DNA of 64,000 nucleotides from Prostheceraeus crozeri (taxonomy: Eukaryota > Platyhelminthes > Polycladida > Euryleptidae): NCBI GenBank assembly GCA_907163375.1, contig CAJQUW010005337.1, positions 1 through 64,000 of the forward strand, in the 5' to 3' direction. Under the pieces are notes generated by a model, which did not search any database, was not told where the DNA came from, and saw only the letters and a list, made by a program, of their open reading frames with translations. Of this stretch, positions 33,530-45,299 are shown piece by piece (within the stretch, counting starts at the first letter, position 1; every line of letters starts with the position of its first letter). A program made the translations under genes and the position numbers.

Positions 33530-36500
33530 GGGCTGCCACTCTTATCAAAAATAAAAACTGGAAAGTCAAATCGGAATGGGCCCCCTAAATTAGGAATGGG
33601 CCCCTACCTGGTAAGTTTTGAAAGCGTTCAAGCAGCAATTGGGTCTGTTCTAATAAAGATGCTTCTGAATCCTCACAGTTAGCAATTAAATGTATAAAAT
33701 TATTACTGATGCTTATTCAATCATCAGTTTCAACAAGGTACACTAGAATACATGACTCGAACAGAGACTATTTCAGGAGAACCGTTTTCGAAGGTTAGAC
33801 AGAGTATACTACAAAGATCCCTCTACCTGCCCCCAATGCAAAGTCAGCATGAAGTGATTGAACAATTGACTATTTCAGCTCGATATGAAGACTGCAGATT
33901 ATCGAAGTCTACATGTAGGCCTATGGATGATTTTACTTAACTGTTTCAAAGACAACTTTCTACATTTCTTTCATGAATTTTACATTCAAATTTATAATGC
34001 ACTATTCTCGTGCAGCTTTGTCATTTTCTAATAATCGTGCCATGACGTCACACGGTGCAAGACCCCGTCTTTATTGTGAAGAATTTTCATGAAACCATTG
34101 GAAAATTGTTGTCCAGCTGTTCGACGTTTGGAAGACTGCTTCAGCTGAGGGGTCTGGTCACAGCAAATATATTCATACAAAATCCATGGTCAGCGAATGG
34201 TTTCTGTACGCCATTTTCTTTGGGAGAGCCATAATTCTTTCGAGAAATCGAGAATGTGTGGTAAAGCCTTCCTTTCTATGCTGTATGAAATATACCGAAT
34301 GTCATGAAGGATAGGAGCGTCTTCATACAGGATGGAATGTCAGCGCACTATTACAGACCCATCGAAAAATTATTTAAACAGCAATTTTCCTACATCTTGG
34401 ATTGACCGTCATGGTAGCCTTTGGAATGGCTTCCGATACCACCAGATTCAATGCTCTTTGACTTTTTTCTTTAGGGCACGTCTAAGAAATGGTGCGTCAG
34501 AGTCATCGTATGCATTTGGATGAACTGGAAAACAAAGCTTTGCACAGTTTTCTGCAGATCGACGAGCGATTGCGTAGAGATATGCTCTTGCGATGTTGAC
34601 CGAATAATTAGATTGCGTTTGGGCAAATGGTGAGCAAGTAGAAAATAAATGCTATAGTTGTACTCGCGTTCCGAATCATCCGAAATACTGACATCTACGA
34701 TTAATGAAATACATGCAGTTCAAATCTCATTCTGTAGAATTCGTTTCTAAAATTTGAAATTTGCAAACACCAATGCAAATTGCTTATTCGTGTTTGCACT
34801 TCATGCACGAAGGCGAGCTGCCGGATTTCCAAGCACATCCACCTCCCGATGGTCTGTGGATTGAGTTGCTGATTTACTCCACTGATGGTAGCTAAAAAGT
34901 CAAAAAGGCTTGCAGTTTAGCATGAAGAAACTTCATCAGTACTTGTAGCTTCGGCAATGATTCAAATCAAACCTTGCTCTCATCTCTTGTACTTCAAACA
35001 TAATAAATACATTTACAACATTACAACAATTACATCTAAGAACAACTTTTGAATTTCAAACAAGATTATGATTGCTATTTGATAAATGTTGATCCGACAT
35101 GGTATAAGTAAACGCAAAATCAACACGAAAAGAAATCCTTATCACTTCTGCAGTTGTTTGCGAGATTTCAATCTTCGCTGGTGCCTTCGCTGAAATTTAC
35201 CCGCTTTTGCAACAACTGATCGTACAAAATATTCTTTCGTCACTCCCTTGTGTTCCCCAAACTTTTTAGTAGATTTGTCTTACACGTTTTTCTGACAGAC
35301 GCTCCTTGAAAGACACGTTTTGGAGAGCATCAAAGCGATCAGAACTCAATTCATAATAGACTCTATAATTACGTATTGCAAGTTTATCGTTAAGCATTCC
35401 CTGTAACGGACTTAAGACATTGCCTTCAGCTGGACGCTGAATTTCTTAATGCTTGTTTTTCTAAATCAAATTTTTTATTCCTGTTCAAATGTTTGTATGT
35501 CTCTTAGTTACCAGACAACGAAAAGGTTTTGGTTTGTTGCGTCTATCAGGATCCTAGAATTACATGTAAATAGACATTGTACATATTGTGCTATTTAAAG
35601 CTGGAAACGGTGAGTTTTAGGCATATTTGTAACTCCCTATGATGTGAAATTTTATTGGTGATAAAATGTAGCTGATTCACTTATGAGCGTGAAATGATGT
35701 GTCTTGTTTTTTTATTGCAGTTTTCACGTTGCATCTAAGAAATACAATTATAGTGCATCAGTTGAGGTGTTTTCAACTTAATAGCGCAAATTGGACGTAT
35801 GCCGTCACATTCCCACCTAAATTTATCTCTTATTTCAAAACCTTGATTACTTGCGTTTCGTCCAGTTTCTTGAGATTGTCGAAAGGATCACTGACTTCCT
35901 TGTACAAGAATCTTCTGCTCCAGAGTCAAGCGGATTTTTAGAAAGCATCTGCTTTGAATTTGATCATCCTTAAAATTTGCAGGGTCTTTAAGGTCCCCTT
36001 ACAATTTGCATAGCTCCGTTCACAATTCAAAAAAGCCCTACATAATCTCTAAAAAGGCCCCACATGCTCTAGTCTTTAAGGGTGCCGGTCTCAATCCTAT
36101 CAGACCTTTACAATCTCAAGAGGTACATGTACATGTATATTCATATCTAAAAAGAGCTCTTCAAAAACTAAAACAGTTGCCGTTCACAATCTCAAAGGGC
36201 TGTTTCACAAAATCTTATCCATTGGGTCCTTTCAAAATCTAAAAAATGGCCCCCTCACGATCTTAAAAAAGGTCCCTTCGCAGTCTCAAAATACCCCTCG
36301 CATGATCTTAAAGGGCCCTTCGCAATCTCAAAACGGCTCCCTCACAATCCTATAGGGGTCCCTTCACAATCTCAAAGAGCCCCTCACGATCCCAAAGGGG
36401 CCCCTTCGCAGTCTCAAAAGGGTGCCTTCACAACTGAAAAGGGCGCTCTCATTATCTCAAAGGGTCTCCTACGCAGTCTCAAAAGGGCCCCTTCAAAATC

Positions 36501-36596
36501 TAAAATAGCTCAAAACCCGAATTATTTGTTCCATGGCCAAACATTTTCTCACTACTTAGGTCAATCTAAAAAAAGAAACCGGAAGAGTGGCAGCCC
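33530..36596 (+). mobile_element. IS630/mariner-like DNA transposon, decayed
   Basis: Inverted ends GGGCTGCCACTCTT (33530-33543) and AAGAGTGGCAGCCC (36583-36596). Flanks AGCTTCCG and, after two extra bases, AGCTTCGG look like a target duplication of about 8 bp; that length is atypical for Tc1/mariner. At about 34320-34480 plus-strand frames give QDGMSAHYY and then WIDRHGSLWNGF, matching the QDG-APPH and WIGRRGP-EWPP part of the DDE_3 transposase domain found in invertebrate transposons. Everything else is eroded. The right fifth of the element is a GC-rich repeat described separately. Confidence 0.65.
35975..36510 (+). repeat. degenerate ~30-bp repeat (CCCTTCACAATCTCAAARGG)
   Basis: About 18 diverged copies of a unit close to CCCCTTCGCAATCTCAAAAG follow one another inside the right part of the DNA transposon. 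Spacing varies from 25 to 35 bp and units alternate CACAATC, CACGATC and CGCAGTC. It is old and not coding. Confidence 0.7.
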
Positions 36597-37882
36597 TGAG
36601 CTTCGGTGTGTCAAGAGGAAAACGCTAATGGTTTGTTTTACTGCAGAACTGAATGGAAGCTGATTCGCACGCCTTTTTATACCGATAGCCTATATATTGA
36701 AATAAATATTGAAAATATTAGCTCTGATCAATCACTTACATAGGTGTAGATAAAATCACTTCGATTTATCATGTTTATGCTCAAGTGCTAACTGCGATGA
36801 ATCATTAACCTGTAGGCCTATTTGAAGCTTATCACGATATAAAAGAGGTTCAAATAAAACATCTCTTCCATACTTTGTACATGAGGTTCATGTAGATAGT
36901 ACAAGGGTCATTCCACAGAAAACTTGTAATTTTGTGTCCCGAAGACATTTTTCAATATTCGTAATTTCGACTGCACAGGATTATCAAAATGAAGGATTCC
37001 GTAATGTAACTAGATTTTAGGCGCGTAGGATGTCTTCAGCTCCTTTCAATGTATATGATTACGTAGCCGATCCGTTGCTGTCTCAGAGTGCACATCAAAA
37101 TTCTCAGCAAATCAAATATTTTATTATGCGTGATAGGATTTCATGCTCTTGGTGCAGGCTAGCACAATGCGCTTCGACTTCTATCATCTTCCTCTCACGT
37201 CAAGTTTGGCACCAAATGCCCTACGATTTCGCTTGAAATCGGGGAATGTAGAGCCATGATCAAATCATAAGATCAAATTCATTCATCTTTTATCCCATGA
37301 CACGCATTTCGATATGCTTACTTCAAAACGCACATTGATTCCAAATCAGTGATGTGACGGACAACATCACAAGAGAGTAGCATCATAGCTAATATTGATG
37401 AAAACCTAACACACAGAATTAGTCTCTTCTTCCGTTTGACTAGAATGGAAGCATTGGAACATGTAACGTTATTGAAATGGCAACAAAGACATACCACTAA
37501 ACTCCCGACAGGTCATCCGAAACTTCAGTCATCATCGAGATTCCGTCTTTTTCTGCTTTTCCTATACAGTGTGTATGTATGACTCGTATAACTAGTAGGC
37601 TATTCCACGTCTGCCATACCAACAATTCTATCGTGCTTACTCTCTCAACGCACCGGCGTATTCTGATTGGCAAAGATCGTACCAAAGAGTGCAAAAATAC
37701 AAAAGTAGATTACCCTGCTAGATGCAATGCAAAACTTGCAACAGAACGGAAAGCTGTTGAAAAGATAGCTTCCATGGGACCTTGATCAAGTGCGCTGTAT
37801 CAAACCGTTTCGCCGAGACCGCTACTTTTGGTCAAGCGCATATAATGTCAATTGGAGCCCGCTCTCTGACAGCCTGGTGACC
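36597..37882. other. no supported gene
   Basis: Intron or intergenic sequence with short unsupported frames only (for example 37030-37236). No repeat edge or RNA gene recognised. Confidence 0.35.
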
Positions 37883-37999
37883 ATTACTGATCAGTATACT
37901 GTTTCCTACCTCGGTTTCCACCAATCAAAAAAACTACTCAAATTATTACTGATCAATATCCTGTTTCCTACCTCGGATTCCACTATTGAAAAAACTACT
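37883..37999 (+). repeat. 59-bp tandem duplication
   Basis: ATTACTGATCAGTATACTGT through CAAAAAAACTACT occurs twice in a row with about 10 differences, immediately before the 36-bp minisatellite. Confidence 0.8.
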
Positions 38000-38004
38000 A
38001 GCCC

Positions 38005-38783
38005 ACACAGTTCTGGATAAGCATAGTACAAGAGTAGACTACATAGTTCTGGATAAGCATAGTACAAGAGTAGCCTACATAGTTCTGGATAAGCATAGTA
38101 CAAGAGTAGCCTACACAGTTCTGGATAAGCATAGTACAAGAGTAGCCTACATAGTTCTGGATGAGCATAGTACAAGAGTAGCCTACATAGTTCTGGATGA
38201 GCGCAGTACAAGAGTAGCCTACATAGTTCTGGATAAGCATAGTACAAGAGTAGCCTACATAGTTCTGGATGAGCGCAGTACAAGAGTAGCCTACATAGTT
38301 CTGGATAAGCATAGTACAAGAGTAGCCTACATAGTTCTGGATGAGCGCAGTACAAGAGTAGCCTACATAGTTCTGGATGAGCATAGTACAAGAGTAGCCT
38401 ACATAGTTCTGGATGAGCATAGTACAAGAGTAGCCTACATAGTTCTGGATGAGCGCAGTACAAGAGTAGCCTACATAGTTCTGGATAAGCATAGTACAAG
38501 AGTAGCCTACACAGTTCTGGATAAGCATAGTACAAGAGTAGCCTACATAGTTCTGGATGAGCATAGTACAAGAGTAGCCTACATAGTTCTGGATGAGCAT
38601 AGTACAAGAGTAGCCTACATAGTTCTGGATGAGCATTGTACAAGAGTAGCCTACATAGTTCTGGATAAGCATAGTACAAGAGTAGCCTACATAGTTCTGG
38701 ATGAGCATAGTACAAGAGTAGCCTACATAGTTCTGGATAAGCACAGTACAAGAGTAGCCTACATAGTTCTGGATGAGCATGAT
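38005..38783 (+). repeat. 36-bp minisatellite, 21.5 copies
   Basis: The unit is TAGTTCTGGATAAGCATAGT plus ACAAGAGTAGCCTACA. Since 36 is a multiple of three, one plus frame and two minus frames stay open throughout; on plus each unit reads VLDKHSTRVAYI. Units vary at one codon pair (AAGCAT, GAGCAT or GAGCGC) in a pattern that suggests block duplications. No start region, splice sites or flanking coding signal supports a protein. Confidence 0.9.
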
Positions 38784-38902
38784 AATCTATTTGCTTTCCT
38801 CTAATAGTTGCCTGTACTTTGAATGTTCATCATTTGTCAGAATATTTTGAAATTGCATTTAAATGCCAAATCTACATACAGCAGGAGGATTTCACAACTT
38901 AC

Positions 38903-39250
38903 CGTTGTCTTTATCAGCATTTGACACAATTATGCAGTTCATCTCATCAGGGACAATTGGAAATGACTCATCATCATTACGCAAAGGTTTGCTTATCGGA
39001 TTGTCAACGCTACGGCCATACGCTTGGCCATTGACATCGCAAAACCCATTTCCAACCCAGTAGACGGGGCTCTGTCCAACCATTCCAGTCTGCCTCTTCA
39101 AAGCAAGCTCCTCTGGCCTCTTGCCCATTTTGTTCGCTAAAACCGTCCGGATATCTCCGACGGTTGGATTATCTGACAGTTTTACTGTGAAGTTAAAATC
39201 TCCTCCACCATTGTAATCCATGCAAAAGTTGGAAACTTCCAAAGTAGTTT
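38903..39250 (-). CDS. Ubl-like domain exon, second copy
   Basis: Exon of exactly 348 nt: acceptor TTCTTTGCAG before base 39250, donor GTAAGT after 38903, phase 1 at both ends, so it can be duplicated or skipped without shifting the frame. The product reads DFNFTVKLSDNPTVGDIRTV then LANKMGKRPEELALKRQTG, a VYWVGNGFCDVNGQAYGR segment and ends MNCIIVSNADKDN. The strand-helix-strand start (KLSD, TVGDIRTVLA, EELALKRQ) resembles a ubiquitin-like beta-grasp; I do not recognise a named family. It is the best preserved of the three copies together with 53987-54334. Confidence 0.7.
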
Positions 39251-41219
39251 CTGCAAAGAAGAATACTTGAGTTTCAAAGTCATCGATCAATCATCTCCCT
39301 CTCATACACGAAAAGCTTGATGTTGGTGATAAACTGGCTATCAACAGGGAACTTGATGAGCTTCATCAACACTGTTAGCAAAATAGTCAATCCATCTCGC
39401 ATCTGAAAAACTTCTACAATGATCAAGTTTCTTGGTTGCTCTTTCATTCTATGATCTGACAAAAAATGTACATTTTTGCAATAAAAAATACACGAGAAGA
39501 ATTTGTCTTTCAAAGTCGTATTGCAAGCTAGGGAGTCTTGAATATCGTAAAATTATATTTGCTTACGGATTTTGAATGATCCCAACTTCGATGCACTAAG
39601 TAACGAAATGATCTAGGATTCATTTATTCACTTAACATCAAATTTGTCATTTTTTTGATTTTTATTCCACCTTTAGGGCAACTATCTCCCACATAGTAAC
39701 TGGCTCTTCAAGTTATAATAATGATGATGCGTTTATTTTCCATAAAAGGCCTCAATATTGAAAATCGTGAGGCAATTGACAAAGTGCAAAACATTTCAAA
39801 TAAATCACATAAAAGAAAAGTAACAAGAAAGAAGAAACATGACTTGGGACAGGGTAGAGGTGTATGTCGTAAACCACTATCTGAAGCCGTCGTTTTTAAG
39901 TCGAATCATTGCTATGATGAAGCTGTTCTGTTTCAGGATTGATTTACATGTTGGACACGCACGATTCGTATTGGCATAGAACAACCTTCGGTGCTCAGGA
40001 AAATGCAGATGATGTTCCTGACACAATGCGACAAAAATATTTAAGCCAATCATCAAACGTCTTTAATTAAGAGGGATGAAATTGTTACAAGGACACCGTG
40101 AAGATCCAAATATAATGTGGTGCGAACGATCTTGCATATATTTTCAAATCATTTGCTTTTTGAAGCGTTTTATCTAAGGAACATAGGGTCTAATAATCCA
40201 AATGCTACGAATACAGTTATTGTAGATGATGCCCGAGTGATAGATGGTTTATCAGGTTTTTAGAGATAATGGTTTCAGTTGCCGAAGAGCGAGAAGTCGA
40301 CTGGAAGCTTTTTGGAAACATTTCTGACATGTCTTTGCATATTTAAGTTACAATTGAATGTGACACCCTAAAATTTCATCTTTTCACTCCAAGGTATCAG
40401 GAACAATAAATTGATGAAGCTCATCACATTCCGAGGTGAAATGAGTATCTGTTGGCATTTCGGTTGGTTCCCTTTATTCGCCGGTTATCGCGCGGACGTG
40501 AGGGTGAACGCTGATCGTCAATCTCGTTCAGTGACTCTGATATTGCTAATCCCTTCATACTTATCCAATGCTTATATTCTTGGCTACCATTATCAACATC
40601 TTTATCGCCTAACCACATTCCATGATCTCTATGGTGCATTATCGTCGCTTCGCTTTATCTCTACAGGTGAAGCTTTTGCTAATCTCGTGCAGCATTTTCA
40701 CTTACACGTAATACCATTCATGGCTTCCGAATTATCAACACTCGCGATGCTCTACTGGAACTGCGTGCGCGTCCACCTGTACTAAATCGTTGACTGAGGC
40801 GACCTGTTTGTTTCCATATGGTCCCACAAATTCAATGTGCGGTGAGTGGATATCCCTATGTCACAGGTGCAGAAGTAAGTAGACTGAAAAATCGTGCACC
40901 TTCTGTAATTCCCGCGCCACATAGACTCGTGTGTGCATATGACCATGATTTCCCAGTACCAGAAACCACTCACAGGAGTTGATGGCGAGGGAAAATCATT
41001 TCCGTTGAGAATCACTCGTCGCCTCGGTGACGGATTTGCCGTTCACTTGAGCTGGAATACCATCAATGCGGATTCACACGACTTCTCTCAGAAAAAGCAG
41101 ATGGCAACGATCAAATGTGTACCGATTGGTTGGCCTTCTGGGTCACGTCCTAACACCTGTGATGAGAATGAAAATCGAATCAAGGCTGCAGAGAGATGTT
41201 TGGTCTCTGTTTCCCGTCA
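39251..41219. other. intron-like DNA, no supported gene
   Basis: Short frames only. The frame at 40411-40785 (124 codons) and the one at 39721-39942 (basic, Lys-rich) show no family resemblance. A minus-strand stretch near 39290-39440 stays open upstream of the Ubl-like exon, but there is no clear exon border. Confidence 0.35.
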
Positions 41220-42430
41220 ACAGAGCCCTATCAGTCCTCTAACGATTCCGTCAAAGATCCTTGAAAAAGTAATTCTGAATGACCTTCGGCATAAACTTTC
41301 GCATTTATTGGCTGAGGCTCAATTTGGAATAAGGAAGGGGTCATCGACTGCGCATGCAATCATTGCAACTCATGATTCGCTTGCCACTAATTTTGATTAC
41401 CCTGAAATTGGAGTGACCGTTTTCATAGGCTTCGACTCTCTTTTCGACTTCCATAGGCTCTGGGCTACCTTCCGGTTTTGTTCGATTTCCAATTGATCAT
41501 TTGATTGATCGCCAACAAAGAGTTCGTTATCCTAAAAGTCAGACCAGGGATGTTACCAGCTGTGTCCCGCAAGGGTCAATACTCGCTCCTTACATGCTTG
41601 GATTGTATATGTCATCTCTACAACCCCAATTCCAAAGAATGTGTCTTATATACTACTTCAATGATGTTTGTCTATCTTTTGGAATCAGGAAAAATTAAGC
41701 CAGTGATGACATTGACGCTCTCATTATCGAAGTTGAAAACGTGTCTAGATGGTCTGCTCAGAATTGGTTGTCCCTGAATTTGCAAAAAACAAGAGGTTTA
41801 ATAAGCTACCGGGGTCTGTTCAAAGAATCTATCGACGTTGAGAACCATTTACCAACCGTGAAATTCCAGAATAATATCAAATTTCTGCTCGACAGATCTT
41901 TTGGATGGAGATGTCATGTGGATTAATGTACATTGAGAGGAAGTGTGCTCAGAGGATTTATATATTGAGAAGGATGAAGACCGCAACAAGTGACGATCAA
42001 TTCCTGCGCATTTAGTGCATCGCCCTTATTCGAAGCTTAATTGAATAAGTCTGCCCGGCCTTCATTGGACTGTCATCTGAGGATTCAAAGCGCCTTCAGA
42101 GAATTCAAGACCGATGTCTTAGAATAAAAAGCCATTCTCTCTCAACAACTAATATCATTTGCAGACGTCAAGAATTGGCTCTGAACCTCTTCCGGAGCTT
42201 GAATACTCAAGAAACTTTTATTTCAAAAATCGTTCCCCCACTACCAACTTCCGATCGATTTATGGTGCCTTATTCCAGGACTAATCTACGTCGGAACTCT
42301 TTTCTGCCATCTGTTTGCATAATGCAGTCTCATGTGACTAAGATCATAGACTCAAGATCTTACCTTAACAACGACTATAATTTTTATTCTGCTTGTAATT
42401 TTGATTCATATTCACAGTCTGAATAAGCGC
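41220..42430 (+). pseudogene. LINE reverse transcriptase fragment (third copy)
   Basis: Broken plus-strand frames give SPLTIPSKILEKVILNDLRH, AQFGIRKGSSTAHAIIATHD, TSCVPQGSILAPYMLGLY (motif B), a damaged YFNDV in place of YADD and, near 42180-42330, ALNLFRSLNTQE and RTNLRRNSFLPSVCIM, the usual C-terminal end of CR1-like ORF2. It is older than LINE-A and LINE-B. Confidence 0.65.
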
Positions 42431-42459
42431 ATCTTTCTCACAGAAGCTTCGACGTCGTT

Positions 42460-43560
42460 TTCATCGCAACAGTTTTGACTGTCCATGTTTTCTGACCACC
42501 AATACTTCGGAACAATCCCGACATCGGTGTTATTATTGAGCCTTAGCTTAGTGATGAGATTGATGATTCGACCATCAGCACTCCTGGCTGCTCTAACTAT
42601 CGCTCTTATCGCCAGGTTGGTCTTGGAGGCAGAATTCTCTGCTGCATCAGAAGTCATTCTTCCATTACCAATTTTCCTGTTGAATTCATATCCAATAGCC
42701 AATCTCCAATAATGGAGCTCATGTTTCTTTTCATCAAGGAATTATTTTGGCAGTTATTATGATTTATTTTCCTTACTGGAACTCGCATAGAGCTGAAGAG
42801 GACGCTTGGAGTCCCTAACAACAGTAATTGATCTTTCAAGAGTCGAATATGCCTTAAAGAAACAGATCAAGAAGTTTTCGTCCTCTAATATCGCTCACTT
42901 CAACATGGCAATTTCCACAATCGATTGGCATTCTCTCGTCAACAACTCGACGAAGCAGCAGAAACTTTCCTTGGATACTTACTTGATGTCTTTTATTCTT
43001 GTTTTCCCATTAAAACGATACGAATCAAACGAACCATGTTGGATGAGTGACTCACTCAAAATCCTGATTATCGAGCGTGACGCAGCACATCATGGTTGTC
43101 AGAAGGCCAGATAGAGGCTACAGGAAAATTAATCTTCTGAAAGGAAATTATATCCGAAAGGCTATTGATCCTGGTGATCCTCGCACTAGTGCAGTTCTCT
43201 CAAGCATGTGGCTACATTCACTTAGAAAAACGGCTCATGCCAGTTTTCTGTCGATGATTTCAACGAGTGCTTTTCTTCGATTTTCAAGAAGGCCATGTTT
43301 CTGTTCTGATTGACAGCTCCATGCCATCCAACTATCTGTTGATGAAGTACCTTCTGAAAGTCAAGAAGACTGGTGCAGATGGAATACCTCCTTGGGTATT
43401 CAGATGTTACGCAGATTTTCTTGCCCCAGCAATAACTGTTTTATTCAATTGGAGCTTTCGCGAGTGTGCTGTTCCGTTGTCATTCAAAAAAGCATTTATT
43501 CTGCCTATTCCTAAATGCCCTCATACATAGTAAGTGATTATAGACCAATCTCTATTCTAC
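42460..43560 (+). pseudogene. LINE endonuclease and start of RT (fourth copy)
   Basis: Reading plus with shifts: an endonuclease piece (LSDEIDDSTI, GGRILCCI, SQSPIMELMFLFIKELF) at about 42530-42750, the linker NEPCWMSDSLKILIIERDAA near 43035 and RT start TGADGIPPWVFRCYADFL followed by FKKAFILPIPK, ending near 43530. The order matches the front of a LINE ORF2 lying head-to-tail behind the 3' part of another copy at 41220-42430. Confidence 0.6.
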
Positions 43561-43918
43561 CTTGCGTCTCTAAAAGTCTAAAAATCAAATGAAGTGTCTA
43601 TAAAGTCAACGGAATGTGCAGCACACCAGATAAATGTGCAACATTTTCCAGGTAATTGCTGGAACGTTATCAAAAATAGGGGAAGATTTAGTTTTGAAAT
43701 TCCTCAACACACCTTGAACTTATGACCCCGCTACTGGACCTCTGCTGGCAGGCGAAAGCCTCACATTCTTATAGCGGTTTATTAATGACATCGGTAGTTG
43801 TGTTAGGTCTAAGTACCAATTAGATAGCAAGGATCTAAACTCCAACCTCTGAAAGGATTCCTTGCTTATTATGGGGGTTCTGGCATTTGAAATATGGATA
43901 TAATGCAAGCTAAAGTGT

Positions 43919-45191
43919 ATGACGTCAATGCGAAGGAGCGTCAGTAGTGTTGATGTCTGTGGCAGCAAAAGATGCCTATGTTGTAAATCTCTTGACACTA
44001 ATACTACTTTTATGAGTTTTAGTACCGGCAGACGGTTCGTTTTAAATTATCCTAGTAGTTTCTCGTGTAAGAGTAGACATGTAATATATTTGATCACATG
44101 TCAATCATGTGGGGTCCAGTATGTTGGACAGACAAAACAGCCATTACATTGTAGACTTAATGGGCATCGGCAATCTGTTCAAAAGAATCATCTCAATACG
44201 TATTTGAGTAATCATTTTAATAGTTCTAATCACAGTTGGGATGATGTAAGTATACAAATTATTGACTTTGTCGATGTTCGTAATAAATCTGATACAGAAA
44301 TTGCCTTCGAGCTTAACAGTAAGGAAGATTTTCATAAAGATTTTACTTTTCTAAGAACGCTGAACACCTTGCATCCTTTAGGTTTGAATGACAGAGTGTT
44401 AGCCGGAGGTTGCGCCTCTCAGAACACTGCAAATTCATTTTCATTTTTTAGTTCTCCTATTAGCAGACGTAACAGAAGCCATGGCCTTAGGAAGTCGGGT
44501 AGAAAGAAAATATCCTCCATCTAATAGTTGTGAGGATATTCTCATGGAGCTTCAAGAGTTGATGAAGAGCAACAAAATAAGAAATTTCTATAATTGCTTG
44601 AAATCGATAAGTGATAGCATGCTTAAAATTATGTATTCTAGGCTTCTTCATCAGTCGAATGACCTATCTTTCGTTTTGACAACATATGTTCATAGTAAAT
44701 TATATAGAAACAAGAGGGATAGCTCTAACGAAGACAAAACGCATATAGTGATTCCTTTCAAGTCTCATTTAGTTGACAAACTTCATTTACCTTCTGTATT
44801 TAATGATAAAAGTGTCTGTGCTTTAGTTCCAGAAAAAGCGAAACATCTACATCCTCCCAAAGTGTACCATAAACTTAATAACCCTATTTGTTTGAAATTC
44901 TTCAATTATAATAAGTTTCTTAATAGTCTGACAATTCAGGAAGTTGTTGGCATTTTACAGAGCGATTGCAGCTGTGACTCGATGACCAGTTTTGTTTATG
45001 AGCCTTATGGGCATGTTTTTACCGGTAATTTAGATATAATAAATGATCCAGGTCTCGGAGCAATATTCGCGTATGGCACTAAACACAGATTGTCTAGGTC
45101 AATATCATGGAAATCCATTCAAAAAGAGATCAGCGATTCCATAGATAATCATATATCTCGTGTGTCCAGTCGCCTTCACTTAAAAAGTTGA
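43919..45191 (+). pseudogene. PLE fragment with N-terminal GIY-YIG (Naiad-like)
   Basis: The first frame (43919-44524) has a Cys pair (CLCCKSL), then VIYLITCQSCGVQYVGQTKQ, a complete GIY-YIG start with its CxxC, followed by RLNGHRQSVQK. A frameshift near 44500 joins it to a second frame (44481-45191) with KVYHKLNNPICLKF, a CSCDS segment and GHVFTGNLDIINDPGLGAIF, the region that precedes RT in related elements. The endonuclease lies before RT, not after as in the 22-26.7 kb PLE, so this is the permuted arrangement described for Naiad-type PLEs. The copy is cut at 45191 before RT, next to the satellite. Confidence 0.7.
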
Positions 45192-45299
45192 TGACTTCTC
45201 TATTTGGAAAAACAGGGTCATCATGTCAGTAGAGTACCGCATCTTTCGTTGTAAGAAGCAGGGTTGCCAAACTCGTCCAGAAATTTGCATCTGGTCCAC

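Noticed and set aside
37986-38804. Repetitive 12-residue protein (VLDKHSTRVAYI) as a gene
   Set aside because: Open on both strands because the unit is a multiple of three; no start context, splice sites or unique ends.
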